From Ficedula albicollis (taxonomy: Eukaryota; Chordata; Aves; Passeriformes; Muscicapidae), in NCBI RefSeq assembly GCF_000247815.1, contig NC_021674.1, forward strand, positions 10,142,486 through 10,206,485: a DNA stretch of 64,000 nt, given 5' to 3'. The position numbers and the translations under genes are program-made. Within the stretch, counting starts at the first letter, position 1. Each line of letters starts with the position of its first letter. The notes below the pieces were generated by a model, which saw only the letters and a program-made list of their open reading frames with translations, did not search any database and was not told where the DNA came from. Positions 38,278 through 53,100 of this stretch are shown one piece after another.

Positions 38278-41200
38278 CAATATGAGACTATATCAAGGAA
38301 TTGGCATTTTAACAAACACTTTTAAAACAACAAAGGAGATGAGATGGTTTTCATTTAAAGGGCAAACTCCCCTTTATTCTTGGGATTCCAGGCAGATTAG
38401 CCCTGGTATGTCCTCAAATGCTGTACTGAACATATTCATGATGCTTTCTGATCTCTTTGCAGAAGCAGCAAATAAAATACTTGCCTTTCTAAATGTACTG
38501 GTTAAGTTGCACCTTCTTGTTTGCTTTGTAAAGCTGCTTAGTATCTTGTGAATGAGAGATACTCTGGCACAAACCAGAAATAAGGTAGTGGAGAGGGAAG
38601 CAAACTGAAGAAGGTGATGAACCTGTACAGTATCTGCTTCTTCCAGTTCTACATTTTCCCACTGTCTAGTGGCATGAGAGTCCTCTGAAGCTCTGTTTTC
38701 ATACCTATACCACTGCTTATTTGTTCAGTGGCTACTTAAGTGTGCTGATGAAAGGAGATTCATAAGGGCAGGTAATGCACGTGTACTGCTAGAGTATATT
38801 AAGGTAAAAATCCCAATTCAGACCGAATGTTAACCTTGAAGGAGAAGGTCGGGCTCATTCTGTTCACGGCAACTCCCATGCAGCTGGATGCAGAGGTTTA
38901 CCAGCTGTGCATAGCCAGATCTCTGTGCCTGCAAGGAGTCCCATGGATTTTTTGCCTAGTAGGTGCTGCTCAGGTTCAGCAATGGGTATATAGCCGAGGG
39001 TAGAGGACGGAGGACCTCTCTGTAGAAATGTAGCCTTGTCTCTTATCCCAAGTGTTAAATGAACAGTTTGGTTGTGGTGCTATTGATACTAAATCTATAA
39101 TTAGTCAAACCCTGTGGCGATTCCATCCAACACAGGGTAGGAAAACCCCCTTGTTTTTCTGAGCACTAGTTGTTTTGTATTGAGATATAATCACACAGGG
39201 CCATGGATCTTTTCCCTTTTCCACTACTCATGAAAATATATAACTACAGCCCCCAAACATCTGGATCCTGATGTTAAAGAGATACAGGAATCTAAGGCTA
39301 AACAGGAGTTAGAAGGCAAATACTTAATGATTATATTCTTCTCAAAATCAATTATATAAAACATAACAGTCAGACAAGGTCATAGTTCAGTTCCACCTGG
39401 TGCAGCTGCTTGTCTCAGGCAGCAGGAGATAGTCTGTGAGCAGGCATTTCCTCAACAGGTTCTCCTAGCCTTCACCAGATTGTTGTGATGGGGTTTTCTG
39501 AAGTGCTAGCTGTTATTTAAAACTCACCAGTGGGGAGCTTTTGTCCCATTGTGCTCTCTCCCATAACTTGTTCATTCCTTCTTTGTCTGTTAGTGTTGCT
39601 GGTGCCCTGGGGCAGGACCACCAAGGTGAGAATCTCCCTTTCATCTTATACCATTTCCTTTGAAGTTCATTTGGCATCCTTCAGTTCAGGATTGGAAAAG
39701 ATTGACCATCCTGGTCATCATCTTCATGACAAAATTTTATCTCTTTTTCCATATATGCAAATTTCAGGAGAGTGGAAATTGGAAGGACCAAGTTTAACAC
39801 TTCTATATGTAGGCTTGTTCTGAAACATAATTTTGAAATATTAATGATTTTATTTACAGAAATCTGTAGTAACTATGTATTATTAACTTGGACTTTTTAC
39901 TGATGATCTTATTTGTCACAGCAACATGATATACAATAGATTTGTTTGTATCTCTTTTGTATTTCTGCTTCTTAAGTCACCCAGCTTTCCACAACAAACG
40001 TTCGAAATGTTTCTTCTCCTCTCCCTCTTTATCTGTCTTGGGTTGAAACTGAATAGAACTGATTAATGGTTGTGGGGGTGAAGAGGGATAGGAGAGGGGA
40101 CCGTGTGAAACCTCTAATTACTTTAATCCCTTTTCGCATAAAATTTGGGAAAAAAATATAGACCAATTCCCAAATGCGAAATGAAGAAAGCCACTGGCTC
40201 AGAAACAGAAAAGCTGCCCGAAGGGCTCTGAGTGAATGGATGCAGGAGACTGGCTTGGGCTGGTGCTCCACCAATCGTGTGGTGGGAGGGGCCTAGGTGG
40301 TAAAACACTTGAGTAGTGCTTTTTGAGGAACTGGGGGTATCCTGCTGGTCACTTACTGATTTGCATTAATTTTTAGAGGTGTGTTTGGTCCTTGGGGTAG
40401 GGGAATACAGGTAGATAAGCACAGATTATGTACTGCATTCTGTGTTGAAGGTTACCAGGTTCTGGACTGTAGCAGGGGTTGGAACAATGCCTCCTGTGGC
40501 TATGTGTGTACTCCATGTCCCAGTGAAGATACATGCATGCAGATGTTGCAGAACAGATGTTGGTCAGTGGGGTAAGGTATTCCCCAGTGAAGAGGGGGTG
40601 CAGTATTTCGGAAGGCCTTGTGCACCTTCGGCGTTTCTGCCCTGCAGCTGAAAGGGCACGTGCATTGTGCTTCTTTCCTGGATGTTACATGGTTTTAACA
40701 TCTACATTGTCAGTCTGACCTTTGTGTGTATGACATACTGTATTTATTGCATGCCTGCATGTGCATATAATGTGTCTATATATAATAGGCATGCAGTATG
40801 TTTTGGATTTAGCCTTTCCCTTAATTTGTTTCTTTATCACATGTAGCTCTCTGTTCTTGTATGTGTTTGGCACAGCTGACTATGTTTGTATTTCCAGGAG
40901 ATGAGTCTTTTCCACCGTCACTGTGAGCTGTGAAGGATCAGTGCTCTCAGTTGTGTTTAAATGGATTTAGGGAGCCAGTTGGCATCGACTGTTCTGGAAA
41001 TGTGATAAATATGTACTTATATCTATAGATACATTTAAATCTCACTCCTAAGACCCTTTCTCTCTCCACTGAAGACATAAATGCTTTCTCTTTTTTCATC
41101 AATAGTCCTACAAAAGAAGGAAATTTGTATTTAATGAGGGCCTGTCTCCTGGTGTTTACAAATTCCTCTGTGACGAGACTACAGCACTAGCACATGGAGA

Positions 41201-44111
41201 CATTTATACTCTAATAGGATTTACCTTTACAAATATCTGAAAACCTTTTAAAGCAGAGATTAAATTGTTTAGCTCAATATTTAATCTGTTACTTCCTCTT
41301 TAAAGATGCCCAGTGGAATTTGTCATACACTGAGCTGATAACACGTAATATTGATCAGTCATAAACATAAAACAGAGAAATCTCAGGAAGTCTTCTGCGA
41401 TCCTTTTCTTTTTAATTAAATTTTGATCTGAACTGCTTTTGATTAATTTTCTTATTTGTAAGTATGTGAATTCTTGGGGCCAGCAAGTTTCTTAAGTTGC
41501 CTGGCATTGGTCTCTGGTGAGTGGCTTCGCTCAGTAACAGTATGATTGCATTTTTATGGTTTTCAGATATTTAATAGCTTCTTCCTGTCATTTTCTGAAT
41601 GAGTGAATAAGGTTTAGCCCTCTGGGAGCCAGCGCAGCATCAGAGAGTGGAGAAAATGACTCGAATCTGTGTACTTGACTGATTGCCTTACTCTTAATTG
41701 TTCTCTTAATTAGCTGCAGTAGCAACTGCATCTGGGGAGAGATCACGGTATTGGTAAACAGCTCCACCTTGGAGCCCTGTGTAATGCCTTTTGGAAACAT
41801 GACAATGAGCTCTGCATCTCCGCTGAGACACAAACCTGCCAAATCTTCTGCCCCTGAAGTCTTTGGTTTCCTTGTGTGATCTGTCACTTTCGTCTGTGAG
41901 ATGCAGGCCCCCAACTGTTTGTTCTTAAACAAATTAAGCTTTAATATGCCAAAAGCCAGCTTTATTGAGCAGAATAAGGGAAGGGGAAAACAAAAGAGTG
42001 TTGGTAGAGGGTTGTTCAGACAACTTGAGGGTGTTATCCAGATTAGGAGTGGGAGACAGATGTGCTTTAGGGAGTCAAGGCAGGCTTGAAATGTTTTATG
42101 GTGGGAAATGCAGGCAAACTAAGGTCAGAGAAGATATCTCGTGTCAAAGCAACCTTTTTCCTGTGGGGGTCAGCTCAAGCCTTCAGCGTGAGCTGCTGGC
42201 ACAACCCAGTCATGGCCTCTAAAGGGAGCTATTTGGCATGTCTGAGGAATGAAAAATATTGGATGGTAGTGGAAATGCCCATCAGTCCAGGTTTGTTTCC
42301 CATACACTCAGTGATTCTCTGAACTCAACTCTGGGACTTGCAATGAGAGGTGTGAGGTTTGAGGTTGTATGGAGATTTGTGTCATTTAATCCCTACTTCA
42401 GCTTTGTAATGTAGTCTTGCTACAGCACAGAACCTGCAATAATGGGCATAGTGGATCCCTAAAGATGGTGGTTTTTAAGAATATCTGCTAATTCTTAGGT
42501 GCTTTCATTGCAGAATAGCTGGCCCAAGATTTAGACTGAATTTAAACTGGGTTTTATTCATCCCTGCACCCCCACTGCTAGTGCCCATTACAGTGTCTAT
42601 GGCATTCCATGCAACAGGGCACTGGCAGCAGGAAGTGTGAATTAATGGGATTTTAAAGACTGACTGAAGCAGGTTTTGAAACCAAAAATGTTTTCCTGTT
42701 TTTAATTAAATTTCTGTTTCTTTAATCCTGCAAGCAAATAAACTCACTGAATATTGCAATATTCCCTTTTCAATAAACAGCATATTCCTTTTCATGTGCC
42801 TATCCAAATGAAGAGAATACTGCTGGATTGTGTGTTTTTGGTGATGCCAAAAGGAAATGCATGGAAGGGCATGAAAAGGTTTGTTGCTCTGTCTTGCCTG
42901 GCTTTCCAAAGGCCTGTTTTTAGACTAGTGAGTATCTCTTTCTTAAGGACCTTCAGTGCCAGAAGTTGTGTTTTCTATCTCTTACAGAGGTTAAGTTTAT
43001 AGCATCATTTGTTGTGTTACTATAAATCAAACCTATTTATTAGCAAGATTACACTCAATCTGCACAGTTAATCTGATGCCTAGTTAGCAGCAATTTGTGA
43101 TCATTTTGCATTGTAGAGGTGTGAGATTTGAAAGACTTCTCCTGCAGTAATATTTTTGATGTCCTTCCTTTGGAAGCTTTTCTGTGCTTAGAAATCCTCT
43201 GTAATGCTAAATCTTCTGTTGAACCCCTTACTGAACTTTAAGCTGTGGAAAGAAGGCAGGTTCAGGTGAATGATGAGCAGATAATGTGCATGGGATAAAA
43301 AAGGCCATTTAGTCAGGTTTGTAGTAGTTAATTCTGAAATTAGTAGTGAAGGTTAAACTACATTTTATTATATTAGGGGCAATAAAATTCTGTAGGGAGC
43401 TATAGATGCTCAAATCCAGGATCAGCAGTGGTTAAAGTTTTACGGCAAATTAACTCATCCTATGAAACAAGCAGAAATTAAATCTAGGCAGCAAATTCAA
43501 GCTATTTATTCTAAGCATGGCTTTACTATTTTTAAATTCCTGTGGAATACTGAAAGGGTAAACCAGATATTTTTAAAAAAATGTTGTTCAAGTGAAATGA
43601 ATGCATTCACTGTAACTGTAGCAAGTATCCTTCTTGTTCTGAGTGAAACATAAGCATAAAAACCATTTGCAGCTGCAACAGAGAGGTGAGGTGAGAGAAC
43701 TTTCAACAGGGCATTAGAATTTGGAGGAATGTGACTCTGAATGGGTCATCCTTTCCTTGTTGTTGCTTAGCCCTTCTGATCAAACAAGACAGATGTGAAG
43801 ACGAGTGGTAGGCTCTGAGAGAATAAATGTGGTGAATTCTGTATCAAGGCTCTGAGATGAGGTTTTGTTCTTTAGGAAGCATAAAATAGGGGCGAATAAA
43901 ATATCAATTTCTGCTTTTTATAAAAAACCCACCAAAACTGTAAAAGTGGTTCCCCCTGATACAGCTCCCAGTTATTTCTGTGTATATTCAGTCTTGGAAG
44001 ACACTTCTGTCAGCTCATTCTCTCATGGTGACTAATGATAATATTAATACTCTACCATTCAAATCAAACCTAAACCCTCGGAGACTGTAACTGGATTATT
44101 ACCACAACTGT

Positions 44112-44165
44112 ACCAGTATAAATCCAGAGTTACCCCTGCTGGCTTCAGTAAAGTTACAAATTCTT
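44112..44165. repeat. Decayed amniote repeat, ACCAGTATAAATCCAGAG type
   Basis: ACCAGTATAAATCCAGAG, then TTACCCCTGCTGGCTTCAGT and AAAGTTAC, matches block by block a palindromic repeat common in non-mammalian amniotes (ACCAGTGTAAATCCAGAGTA..TTGACTTCA..AGTTAC). The right arm is eroded. The family name was not determined. Confidence 0.45.
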
Positions 44166-45788
44166 GGAGAAACTTGTAGCAAGATCCTGATATGATCTAT
44201 TAATATCATTTTTTAAAGCCTTGGTTAAAAGCCATGGGTTACTGAGTAATATGTACTAAGGGCCAAAGATAATTAGCAGCAATATACCTAAAACTCTGTT
44301 TTCTAGTTTTTGCTCTCAAACTGAGATTGCAGTTTGCTTTGCACTTGTTCTACAATGTTTTTAAGCTAACTTGGGCCAATTCTGCTTCAAATTTCCTATT
44401 CCCAGATGGGTGAAGATGGATTTTGTTGGAAATAGACACTTGAGCTCATTAGAAGTATTTTTAATAAAGTGAGATTAAAGTGAGATTAAGAAATAATTTG
44501 CTGGAGATTTCTTGTTGCTTCATTAGCTATGTGCCTTTCTTCCATCTCTACCTCAAGATGCCCCTCTGTGTTAAAGACGATGATTCAGAAAAGTTTTGTC
44601 TGCTCTGTGAAACAAAAACTGTCTGTGCCTGTCTAGTTTCCTGTTTTCCCCAAGCCCCTTCTGGACGTGCTTGTCTGTGCTGCTCATGGAGAATTACGCT
44701 GTGAAATCCCTCACTTAGGGCAATAACAACAACAAAAAAAAGACAGTCAACCCTTGATTATTGGGAATGCCAGATATGTTGTGAGCATAGCCCTAGATTC
44801 TTTCCCTGCCCTTGGTCTGGGAGCAGCAGAGCCGTGTTTTGTGGGTTGCTGTGCTGACTGGTGTGGCTTTGGGGTGTGTTCAGGGATCCCCATGTTCCAC
44901 AGTCAGCAGCATCACAGATGTTCTTTCTATGTTGAGTGCCCATTATACGTCTCTAATAATGGATCATGCAATTAGCACTGTTCTTTTTCTGGATTATTTT
45001 CTACTATGTTATTATACAACATATTGTGAGTTCACTGTAGCTTAGACAGATATTTCTAAACCAGTGTAGTAATCGTGAATGTTATCTGCAAATGCAGAAG
45101 GTGTAGATTAATCAAGACAGAAGTTAAAAGCTGCTGTTTGTGGTCCTATTTTGAAAACATGATGTTCACTCCTAGAAGTCAAAGTCCCTTACTTTGACTT
45201 TCAATCTTACTATTTGCTGTTCATCTTAAGCCCTGATCAGCCCAGTGTGTTTATTCTCCAGCCCAGAGAAGTTGTCTTCTTTACAGACTTGGGCAACTGA
45301 GGTGGGATGAGAACAAATGGGCTCAAAGTTGCCAAGTTCCACAGGTTTTGGAGGGCAGGGGATTACTTGGAGGGCATTCTAAGCAAATCTATGCAAAACA
45401 CCTCTTTCCTGTCCCAGCTTTTAATGATAATAAAGGCTGATCTTATTCTCAAATCTCTTTTGCATTTGTTTCTATGAGTAATCTACAAGTAATGGATTTT
45501 CTCATGAAGTCCATTAATTGCAGGTATCTGAAATTTTTCTCATATATTACTCTGCTTCTAAAAAAACCCAAATTTCACTTTATGGTGAAATAGATTATTG
45601 GATTATTAGATTACAGTGTGAATAACCTCAATATCTTCCTGCCATCTGCTTGACTACTCTCAGTAAAACTATAGATAGTGGGTACATTTAATTTACACCA
45701 TAGCAATATAATTAGGCAGATTTTTGGTTAATCTTCATAGTGATTAACTAAAAAAGAAAGATTCAGATCTGAGTGAATACTTGAATCA

Positions 45789-45891
45789 CAATTAATAATT
45801 AATTCAATAAATTGTTTGTGCAGATTGCAGAATTCTCTGATTTATTTGCTGTAGGAAGTTGCTCACAAAGTTCTTCAATTAATAATTAATT
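45789..45891. repeat. Repeated AT-rich 16-mer (87-bp spacing)
   Basis: CAATTAATAATTAATT occurs at 45,789-45,804 and again at 45,876-45,891. Similar GTTTG..AGATTG words follow each copy. It may be the remnant of an older tandem duplication or a pair of homeodomain-type site clusters. Confidence 0.5.
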
Positions 45892-46952
45892 GTTTGAAGA
45901 TTGTTCATAAATACTTACGTTTGTATGCTTGTGATTGTAATTCATATTTTATAATTGTTAGTCTTTTTTAGCCTGCTGTCTGATTGGACAATCAGGTTTC
46001 CTGATTAATAAATGTAACTTGTGAATTTTGCAGTTCTGTATTGAGGTAGAAGTAGAGATGATTTTAAAAAGAGTTCTCTTTGTTTTTTTACTTAAAATAT
46101 GGTACTTTTAATATTTGATCACTTGTGCTATTCATGCCCAAGAATCAAAGCTTGGGTTTGAATGCATACTTATACACTCAATTTCCATGTCTATGTTACA
46201 CTGAGGAAGGATGATACAAAAGGTCAGTCAAATCAAAACCCAAAATGACAGCAAAGGCAGCCAAAAAATTAGTAAATCTGCTTTGCTGTATTGAAATCCA
46301 TGGTCATGGGCAGGTTCCCCCCACCTGCCACTGTCCATTCAACTCTACAATAATCATATTCAGGTCAGCATAAAAGTCTTTATTAGTCATTAATTCACAG
46401 GTTGATAACAAAGGTGACCGAGATTTTGCTCAATACTTAGAAATGAAAATGTACTTGGTAACACTTTGGTTTTTTCATGACCTTTCTGTGTCTTGAGATG
46501 AAAATCTGTCATCACTGAAGCTAACAGCAATTATCATGATTTTTGGTTTTCTACTGGATTGAAGAGTAAGAACTGATGATCAAGGTAGTGTAATAATTAA
46601 ATTTATGTAACCTGCACAACCCAGGTTCTGAGAATCCAAAATTTTTTACTCAAATACCGATTAATACAATTTTTTAAAAAATATATGCCTAGTGCTGGTA
46701 CCTGGCAAAACATTGCCAGGAGTTAATTTGGAGCTTGTAGAGTAGGATTTCCCTACTGTGACAGACTAAATGTCCCGGGTCTTTGAATGTGCCTTCAAAA
46801 GTTCTGGTGGTATTGATCAGAAGCCATAATGTTTTCCTGAGATTTGGTAGGAAGAAGAGTGTATAAAAGTTGTCATAGGTGTTTGGAAAAGATCTCCATG
46901 AATTTGGGCATAAAAGACTTCTCAAAACAGTTATGATTAGCTTCCTGCCAGA

Positions 46953-47126
46953 CCAGAAGAAAAGATGTAGCATCTTTTTACATTCGAATTTTAATCCCTG
47001 GTTGACTACTAACAATTTTAGTTAAGAACAACTTAACAACCAGAAGAAAAGATGTAGCATCTTTTTACATCCGAATTTTAATCCCTGGTTGACTACTAAC
47101 AGTTTTAGTTAAGAACAACTTAACCA
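46953..47126. repeat. 87-bp tandem duplication, two copies
   Basis: The unit starting CCAGAAGAAAAGATGTAGC at 46,953 recurs at 47,040. Two transitions were seen (ACATTCGAA/ACATCCGAA and AACAATTT/AACAGTTT), plus small changes at the right edge. Confidence 0.9.
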
Positions 47127-50100
47127 CAACTTAACATACCTTGCCAATCTTCTTTATTTTGTCAAGAACTGATTTAACCCACATAATAATTATATAAGCA
47201 ACTGTCCAAGCTGTTCCATATTCCATCTTGACTGAAGGTGCATTTGCGATACAATGGCCCAGAGCTGTTCAGTGTAAATATTCTTGCAATTCTGAACATT
47301 ACCTTTTTTTTTCCTCCTGACTCTCCATTGTATTATCTTTGGAAGGGAATAATGTCAAAAGGCTTTAAAATGTATATATATTATTTTAGTGATTATGTTA
47401 TCAAAACCCCTCTGGGATATTGTTGCCTGTCTCTCCTTAACACATTTCTCCATTTCCCCCTCCCCCTGCCCTCTCTGGTGTTTTCTCTGAGAGAGCAAAG
47501 TAAAAATTAAATAATAGTTGACATCATTTGGTTGGACCTGTGCTCAGATTCTCTCTATTATTCATGTGATCTTTCTTATTATTTTTCTTTTTCATTCACC
47601 GTTATATTTTATTTACTTTAATGAGCTGGATGCTGGGCTTCAGCCTGGGACTGGAGAGAGACCTGGCGTGCTTTCAAACTATTGTTTCTGTGTGGTTGAG
47701 ATTAACGTCATCAGGATTTTCCTCTCTGTTATTTATTAAAACTTTTTCTTTCCCTCCCTCTGTCATCTGTGAGGAGTACCTTGGTGATGGCCATGAAACA
47801 GAAGCTACATAAAAATAGTGAATACAGGTTTGGAATCCTTCATTCACACCTTTGTTTATGGAGATAATGTTATGTGTAGCAGATCTCCAATTTTATTTGT
47901 TTCTCTTTTCAAATCTGAGTTGGATTCTAGCAGAAGAAATATGTACATTTAAATTTGACTTGTGTAAATTCCCTAAATTCTCATTTTCTACAGAAATTTC
48001 TGGTCAGCAGTAACTCTGTGCAGAGGTAGCCCTCACTAATAAGCCAGTGCATATGTGTGGTGTTAGTGAAATAGTGACAGAGGACAATTAAAGGACTCCA
48101 CATCTCAGCTGCAATGGGCAGAATGGAATTGAATTGCCTTTGCAGATCCCCTCTGCAGAGCAAGTGTGTCTTTTGGTCAATTTGTGGAGCTAAATATGCA
48201 CTTAGGGCTGTAGTCAGGTAGCTTAGATCCTCCTACCTGCCTTTTGCTGGCTCTAAGCACTCAGAGGTGCCCATCCAGGGAGAAATGTTACTCAGTTTTA
48301 GACAGAATATAGACTGTTGTGGTTTTTTTTTCCCCATAAAGGTATAATTTTGGATAAGGAAATATTTAAGCCTTTGATATTCAAGGGATATTTTTTTGTC
48401 TGAAATAAATGTTTTCAGTGTATCTGGCAAGGTGGAGCATCTAATTTTTCATTGATGGCCATGAAAATTAAGACTACTTATATCTGGAAGTTCAGAAAAT
48501 ACTTCAGTTTTGCTTGGTCTTAAGATAGACGAATATTAACAGCAAAAAGGAGGCACATGGGTGGAGTGCAATAGCTGGAGCAAGGGCTCTTTCCTCAGAG
48601 TCCTCTGCCTGTGCATGCCTCTCTTGAAAGGTACCTGTCTGTGTTGCATTTCTTTATTTACTGGATAGGATTTACTGTATCAGCAGTCTTCAGCACTGGA
48701 ATAAAAGGGCAAGCTGAAAACGTAATGAAGTCCATGGCACAGTTTCTCTTCAAATGAAGAAATACTCTAAAGTTTTTTTTGTTTTTTTTTTTCTGTTTAG
48801 GCTGTTTATCACATAGGATTTGCAGGTGGGTTCCAGCATTCCCAAGTTGTTTAAATCGAGACTCTTTTGTCTGTTTTCAAAGAATTTGGTTCCTAGGGAA
48901 TCTGCTTGAGCCCATTCAGGTGTGTTAAATTACATGCCCTTTTTCTATTGAACTGCATTGCTATCTGAAATTTCAGTCATTGTGGAAGAGTATCTTTGAT
49001 TTTGTTTGTATTGCTTCAGAGTTAGTCTTTATTCTTAACCCTCCTTGACCTGGAAAGGCATTTGTATTGATCCCAACATGTGGGTCTCAGACTATGAAAC
49101 TTAGGAGCTCAGAGCTGACCTTTGAATGTCTGGTGAATCCATCCTCATTCGTTTTAGTAGAAACAGGGACCTGGATATCTGTTCTCATTTATCCTTTGGA
49201 ATCACCCATTTTTCTCCAGCCACTTCATCTGGTATAGATAATATTTAAACTCTTCCCTTCTCTGAAAAACTCTCTAGGTTTACCAGTCCTGCTGAATAAC
49301 ATGAATTGCAGATCTTCTAGTTAAATGTGGACTGAGTTGGGGCTGTGTTGTGAAGGCACCAAACCCAAAAGAAATTTTAGGCCTTAAGAAAATTCAGTCT
49401 AACCCTAAGACCTCTGGAAAGAAGGACTCTTTTGAAGGTTGCTTTGAAAGGGATGACTCAGTGGAAAATCTGTCAGTAAAGGCTTTCCTTAGTGAAAACT
49501 GCTTTGCAGTGTGATTCCACAAATGTTCCTTCTGCTTGCAATGTATAGAATAACTCTCTCTGATTCTTGTGTGTGAAGTTACAGATAAATTGATCCATAA
49601 TAATTGATCTATACTGCAGCTAGATCAAATTTGCTACTCAGGAGGCAACTCAAGATGCAGCCTGAAAGTTCCTGCCTTCAAAGTATACAGTTAAAGATAA
49701 AAGCAAGGTAACGATGTTCGTGTTTTGCTAATTATACATTACCTTGGGCTTGGCACAATGGAGTTTTTGGGTCTTAATGGCTTTACTTTATTCTACATTT
49801 GCTAGTGTATTATGGACACCTTCAGCAACACCTTGAGCAAACCAAGCCATGTACCAAAATGGTCCATTTTTTGGCTATAATTAATTTAAATGGTGCAGAG
49901 GAGTGACTGCAGAAGTTGTTGGAGTACTAGTTCATAAAAAAATGCCATTTGTGCATGAACTCTGTTCGTGAATAGTAACCTGCCACCCATATGTTTCTGG
50001 CTTATCCTTGAAACTAATTTTCTAAATAAAGTTGAAACCTAACTAATATAGTATTGAGTCCCTTGCTGTTTCAGTTTGTCAGACTTTCCAATAAAAGGCC

Positions 50101-53100
50101 TGTATATGATGGCTTCATGCTTTTGGTATGTGTCAGAAATAGTTCTATGCATATACATTACAAAATTAGGATTTAATTTTTGTTGTGAGCCATAAAAAAT
50201 TAGATTATATAATTATTATGTTTTCCTTTCTTATCTTTTATACTTTTAATATAATTTTTGAGGATGCCACAGGGCACTCCTGCTGTGAATTATCTGCAAT
50301 AAACTCTCTTAAACAGATAAACATCAAAGAGCAGTAATGTTTTAAAATGAAGCAACCTGCATTCAAAATCCAATTGCTTTATGTTGTAGATGTTGAATGC
50401 TTCAGCTGCTAAAAGTGGATGGGGTTTCTCAAGGGCACAGAGGAGTTGCATTACTGGGATGTTAATGCAACAGGGATCATTTGAGTGAGTTGCTAGCAAA
50501 ATCCATTTCTTTTCACAGGAACAGTCTCCCTTCTATTTTTCTTCTTCCTTGTGGAAAATATCAAGATATCAATAAATTCTCTGCAACCAGGAATCCTGCA
50601 CTTGTATGTAGAATATTCTCATTGAATGGGTTCACAAAATCTGGTGGACTTCATGGTGAATTCTTGTGGATAATTGATTAACTGCAAACTTCAGTAGGAA
50701 TATTAACTAAATAATTCCTTTTAAAATAGTTTAGAGGAATTTCTGTAGTCTGGCATTCATGTTGAACCTAGAGGTGCTACTAGAACTGAAGTACCAAGCT
50801 AGATTCTGTTGAAATACTGTCAATGTGACAAAGGGCCCCAGATTTGCATTTTGGGACATCTACTTCATGTAGCTAAGGCACTCTATCTCCTAATGTGAAT
50901 ACAGGATCAGAAAAACAGGCACCCATGTTGCCCAAAAAATACTCTGTGAAAGTTAATAAGACCTCAATAAGACCTCACACATAGACTGTAGGATATCGAG
51001 GTCATCGAGGGTTATGTTTGCCCTGAACTCCTCAAGATTCTCCAATTTTCACCCTGTCCTTGGTAACACTTGTGCTTTGCAGGTGCAAAGGTAAAAATAT
51101 TTATATTTGGGTACACAGCTGCATTCGATTGCTCTATGCTTTTAATGATGCTTTAGCTGTGTTGCCCCTTTCATATAGTTTTCTGATGATCGGGGTCCTG
51201 AAACAATGGTTGATAAATTGGTACTTTGTTTAGTTTTAACTTGAAATAGATATGAGACTGGAGCAAAACCAGAGCTGAATAAAACTCCCTATTTAAGCAA
51301 AACCTGTATTGAAAGATCTAACCTCCCTGATACAGTAATTACAGGGTGCTATCCTTAGTGATGTTAAATAGCTCCCTTTAGTGTATCTGTTTGATCTTGA
51401 GCTGTGAATTCCCATTCTCTCGTGGGTGTAACTGTAAACAAGAGGATTAACATTGCTTCACTGATGTTTTGCTTAAGTGAATCAAAGTTGAAAGGGAGTC
51501 TTGAATATCTGTAGAAAGCTTTGTGTGTTGCAGGGTTCCTGCTCTATATATATGCACAGTGCACCTTTCATGGTAAACTCCAATGATGCTTAAAAGTTTG
51601 AGTTCATTTTAAGCTTTCTATAATTTGTAGTTTTTGTGGACCATTGTGAGTGGGATCCTCTGTCTCTGTGGTAGTGACCACAAAGAGGCCGCGAAGTTCC
51701 AATCTATTACAGCCATCCTTTCTACTACATCATTTTTTTCAAGACTTATCACAGAGAACAGATTCTCACCATAAGATATTGATGAATTTTAGGTTTTCCT
51801 GAAGTGCAGTGATTGCGAACAGTGACTATACCAGGGATGAGGGTCCCTAGGAGAGTGGAATTCCTAAACCACTGCTTTCTGTTGGTGCTTGGAGTGCAAG
51901 CAGAGGAAGGACTGTTTCTTGAGGGGAAGGTCTGATGGCATTCCATGGCTTGGTGCCTGTGTAGGCTGTCCATTACATTCATAAGTCTCCTCTGGTCCTC
52001 CTGTTGTTACCTCACTTCAGGACTCTGAAAAAGAAAAAAGAAAATGGAGAGGGAAAAGCATGAATGTTTTCAATTCAGTCCCTACCTGACATGGGGAGGC
52101 ACCTGTATCACATCATCAGGTGTGAGAAAGGAGAGGAAGGAGCAGCATCCCTAGAAACTTGTCCCTCTGCAGGGCTCCCCCCACTGTTCATCCACTCTTC
52201 AGCAGCCAAAATCTACCATTAGAGCACCCTCTGCACATGCATTTTTAAAATCAGGACTTTAATTGAAAAACACAATCCACTTCCCTTTCCCCAGTTATCC
52301 AAGTAAAAGCCTGGTATCACGATTATTTTTTTTTAACCTTAACTCAGCCAGATTCTTACTATGCCTGACACCTCTCTGTGACATGATTGATGTATCAAGG
52401 GTTTCCTTGTTATCTCCTTCCTTCATCTGATACGGCACTCAGAGCTTGTCAGTGTCAGAAGCTACATCTGCCTCTTTAGTCGTGGCAGGAGCCCAAACCG
52501 TGTCTCTTGGAGGGGACTCCTCCATGATTCCTTTCCAGGTTGTCAATTAAGTCTGTTGTTTTCATTTCAGCATGCTTGGTTGTTCTGATCCGAAGGAGAC
52601 ACTCTGCTCGGCTTGGAAGCATTACTTTCAAGAGGACAAGAGGAGTTTTGTGGGCCCTCTTTTCCTGCCTGAATCCTGTGGGGGAAGAAGCATTCATGTT
52701 CACATGCTATTCGTTGTTTCAAGATTATTTAAGAAACCACTGCTGTTGAACTAGCAGGGAATCTTTCCTTTGGTGACCTTTGCCAGAGCAGATGATTGGT
52801 GTGTCCCAGCTGCAGGCCATCATTTTCTTGGGAAAGTTTTAAGCCTGTCAGAAAAATGACCATCTTCTTTCCTAGCCCTTACTGATGTATATGGACTTTG
52901 CTGGTCTTTCCAACTCCAGTGTGGGAGGGGTTGTTTGTTTTCCTTTTAAATGTTATCCTGCCATCCTCCTTTTTTAACAATGCTGTATATACATGAAGAC
53001 TTGCTGTGTATTCAGTGTGGCACATGGATGGAGTGGATGCTTTGAGCTGCTTTTGCAACAATGGATTCTGCTTGACTGATAATGAAGCCATGGGATAGAC

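Larger units (their letters stand above)
38278..46952. other. Long non-coding stretch, little recognised
   Basis: About 8.7 kb without a supportable gene. Reading frames stay at or below 114 codons and have no domains. The interval 45,500-46,050 is markedly AT-rich. Apart from the small elements listed separately, no transposon was recognised. Confidence 0.45.

Noticed and set aside
40020..40310. Possible second LTR
   Set aside because: A few words loosely resemble avian LTR sequence, but no terminal motif, block order or target-site duplication could be established.
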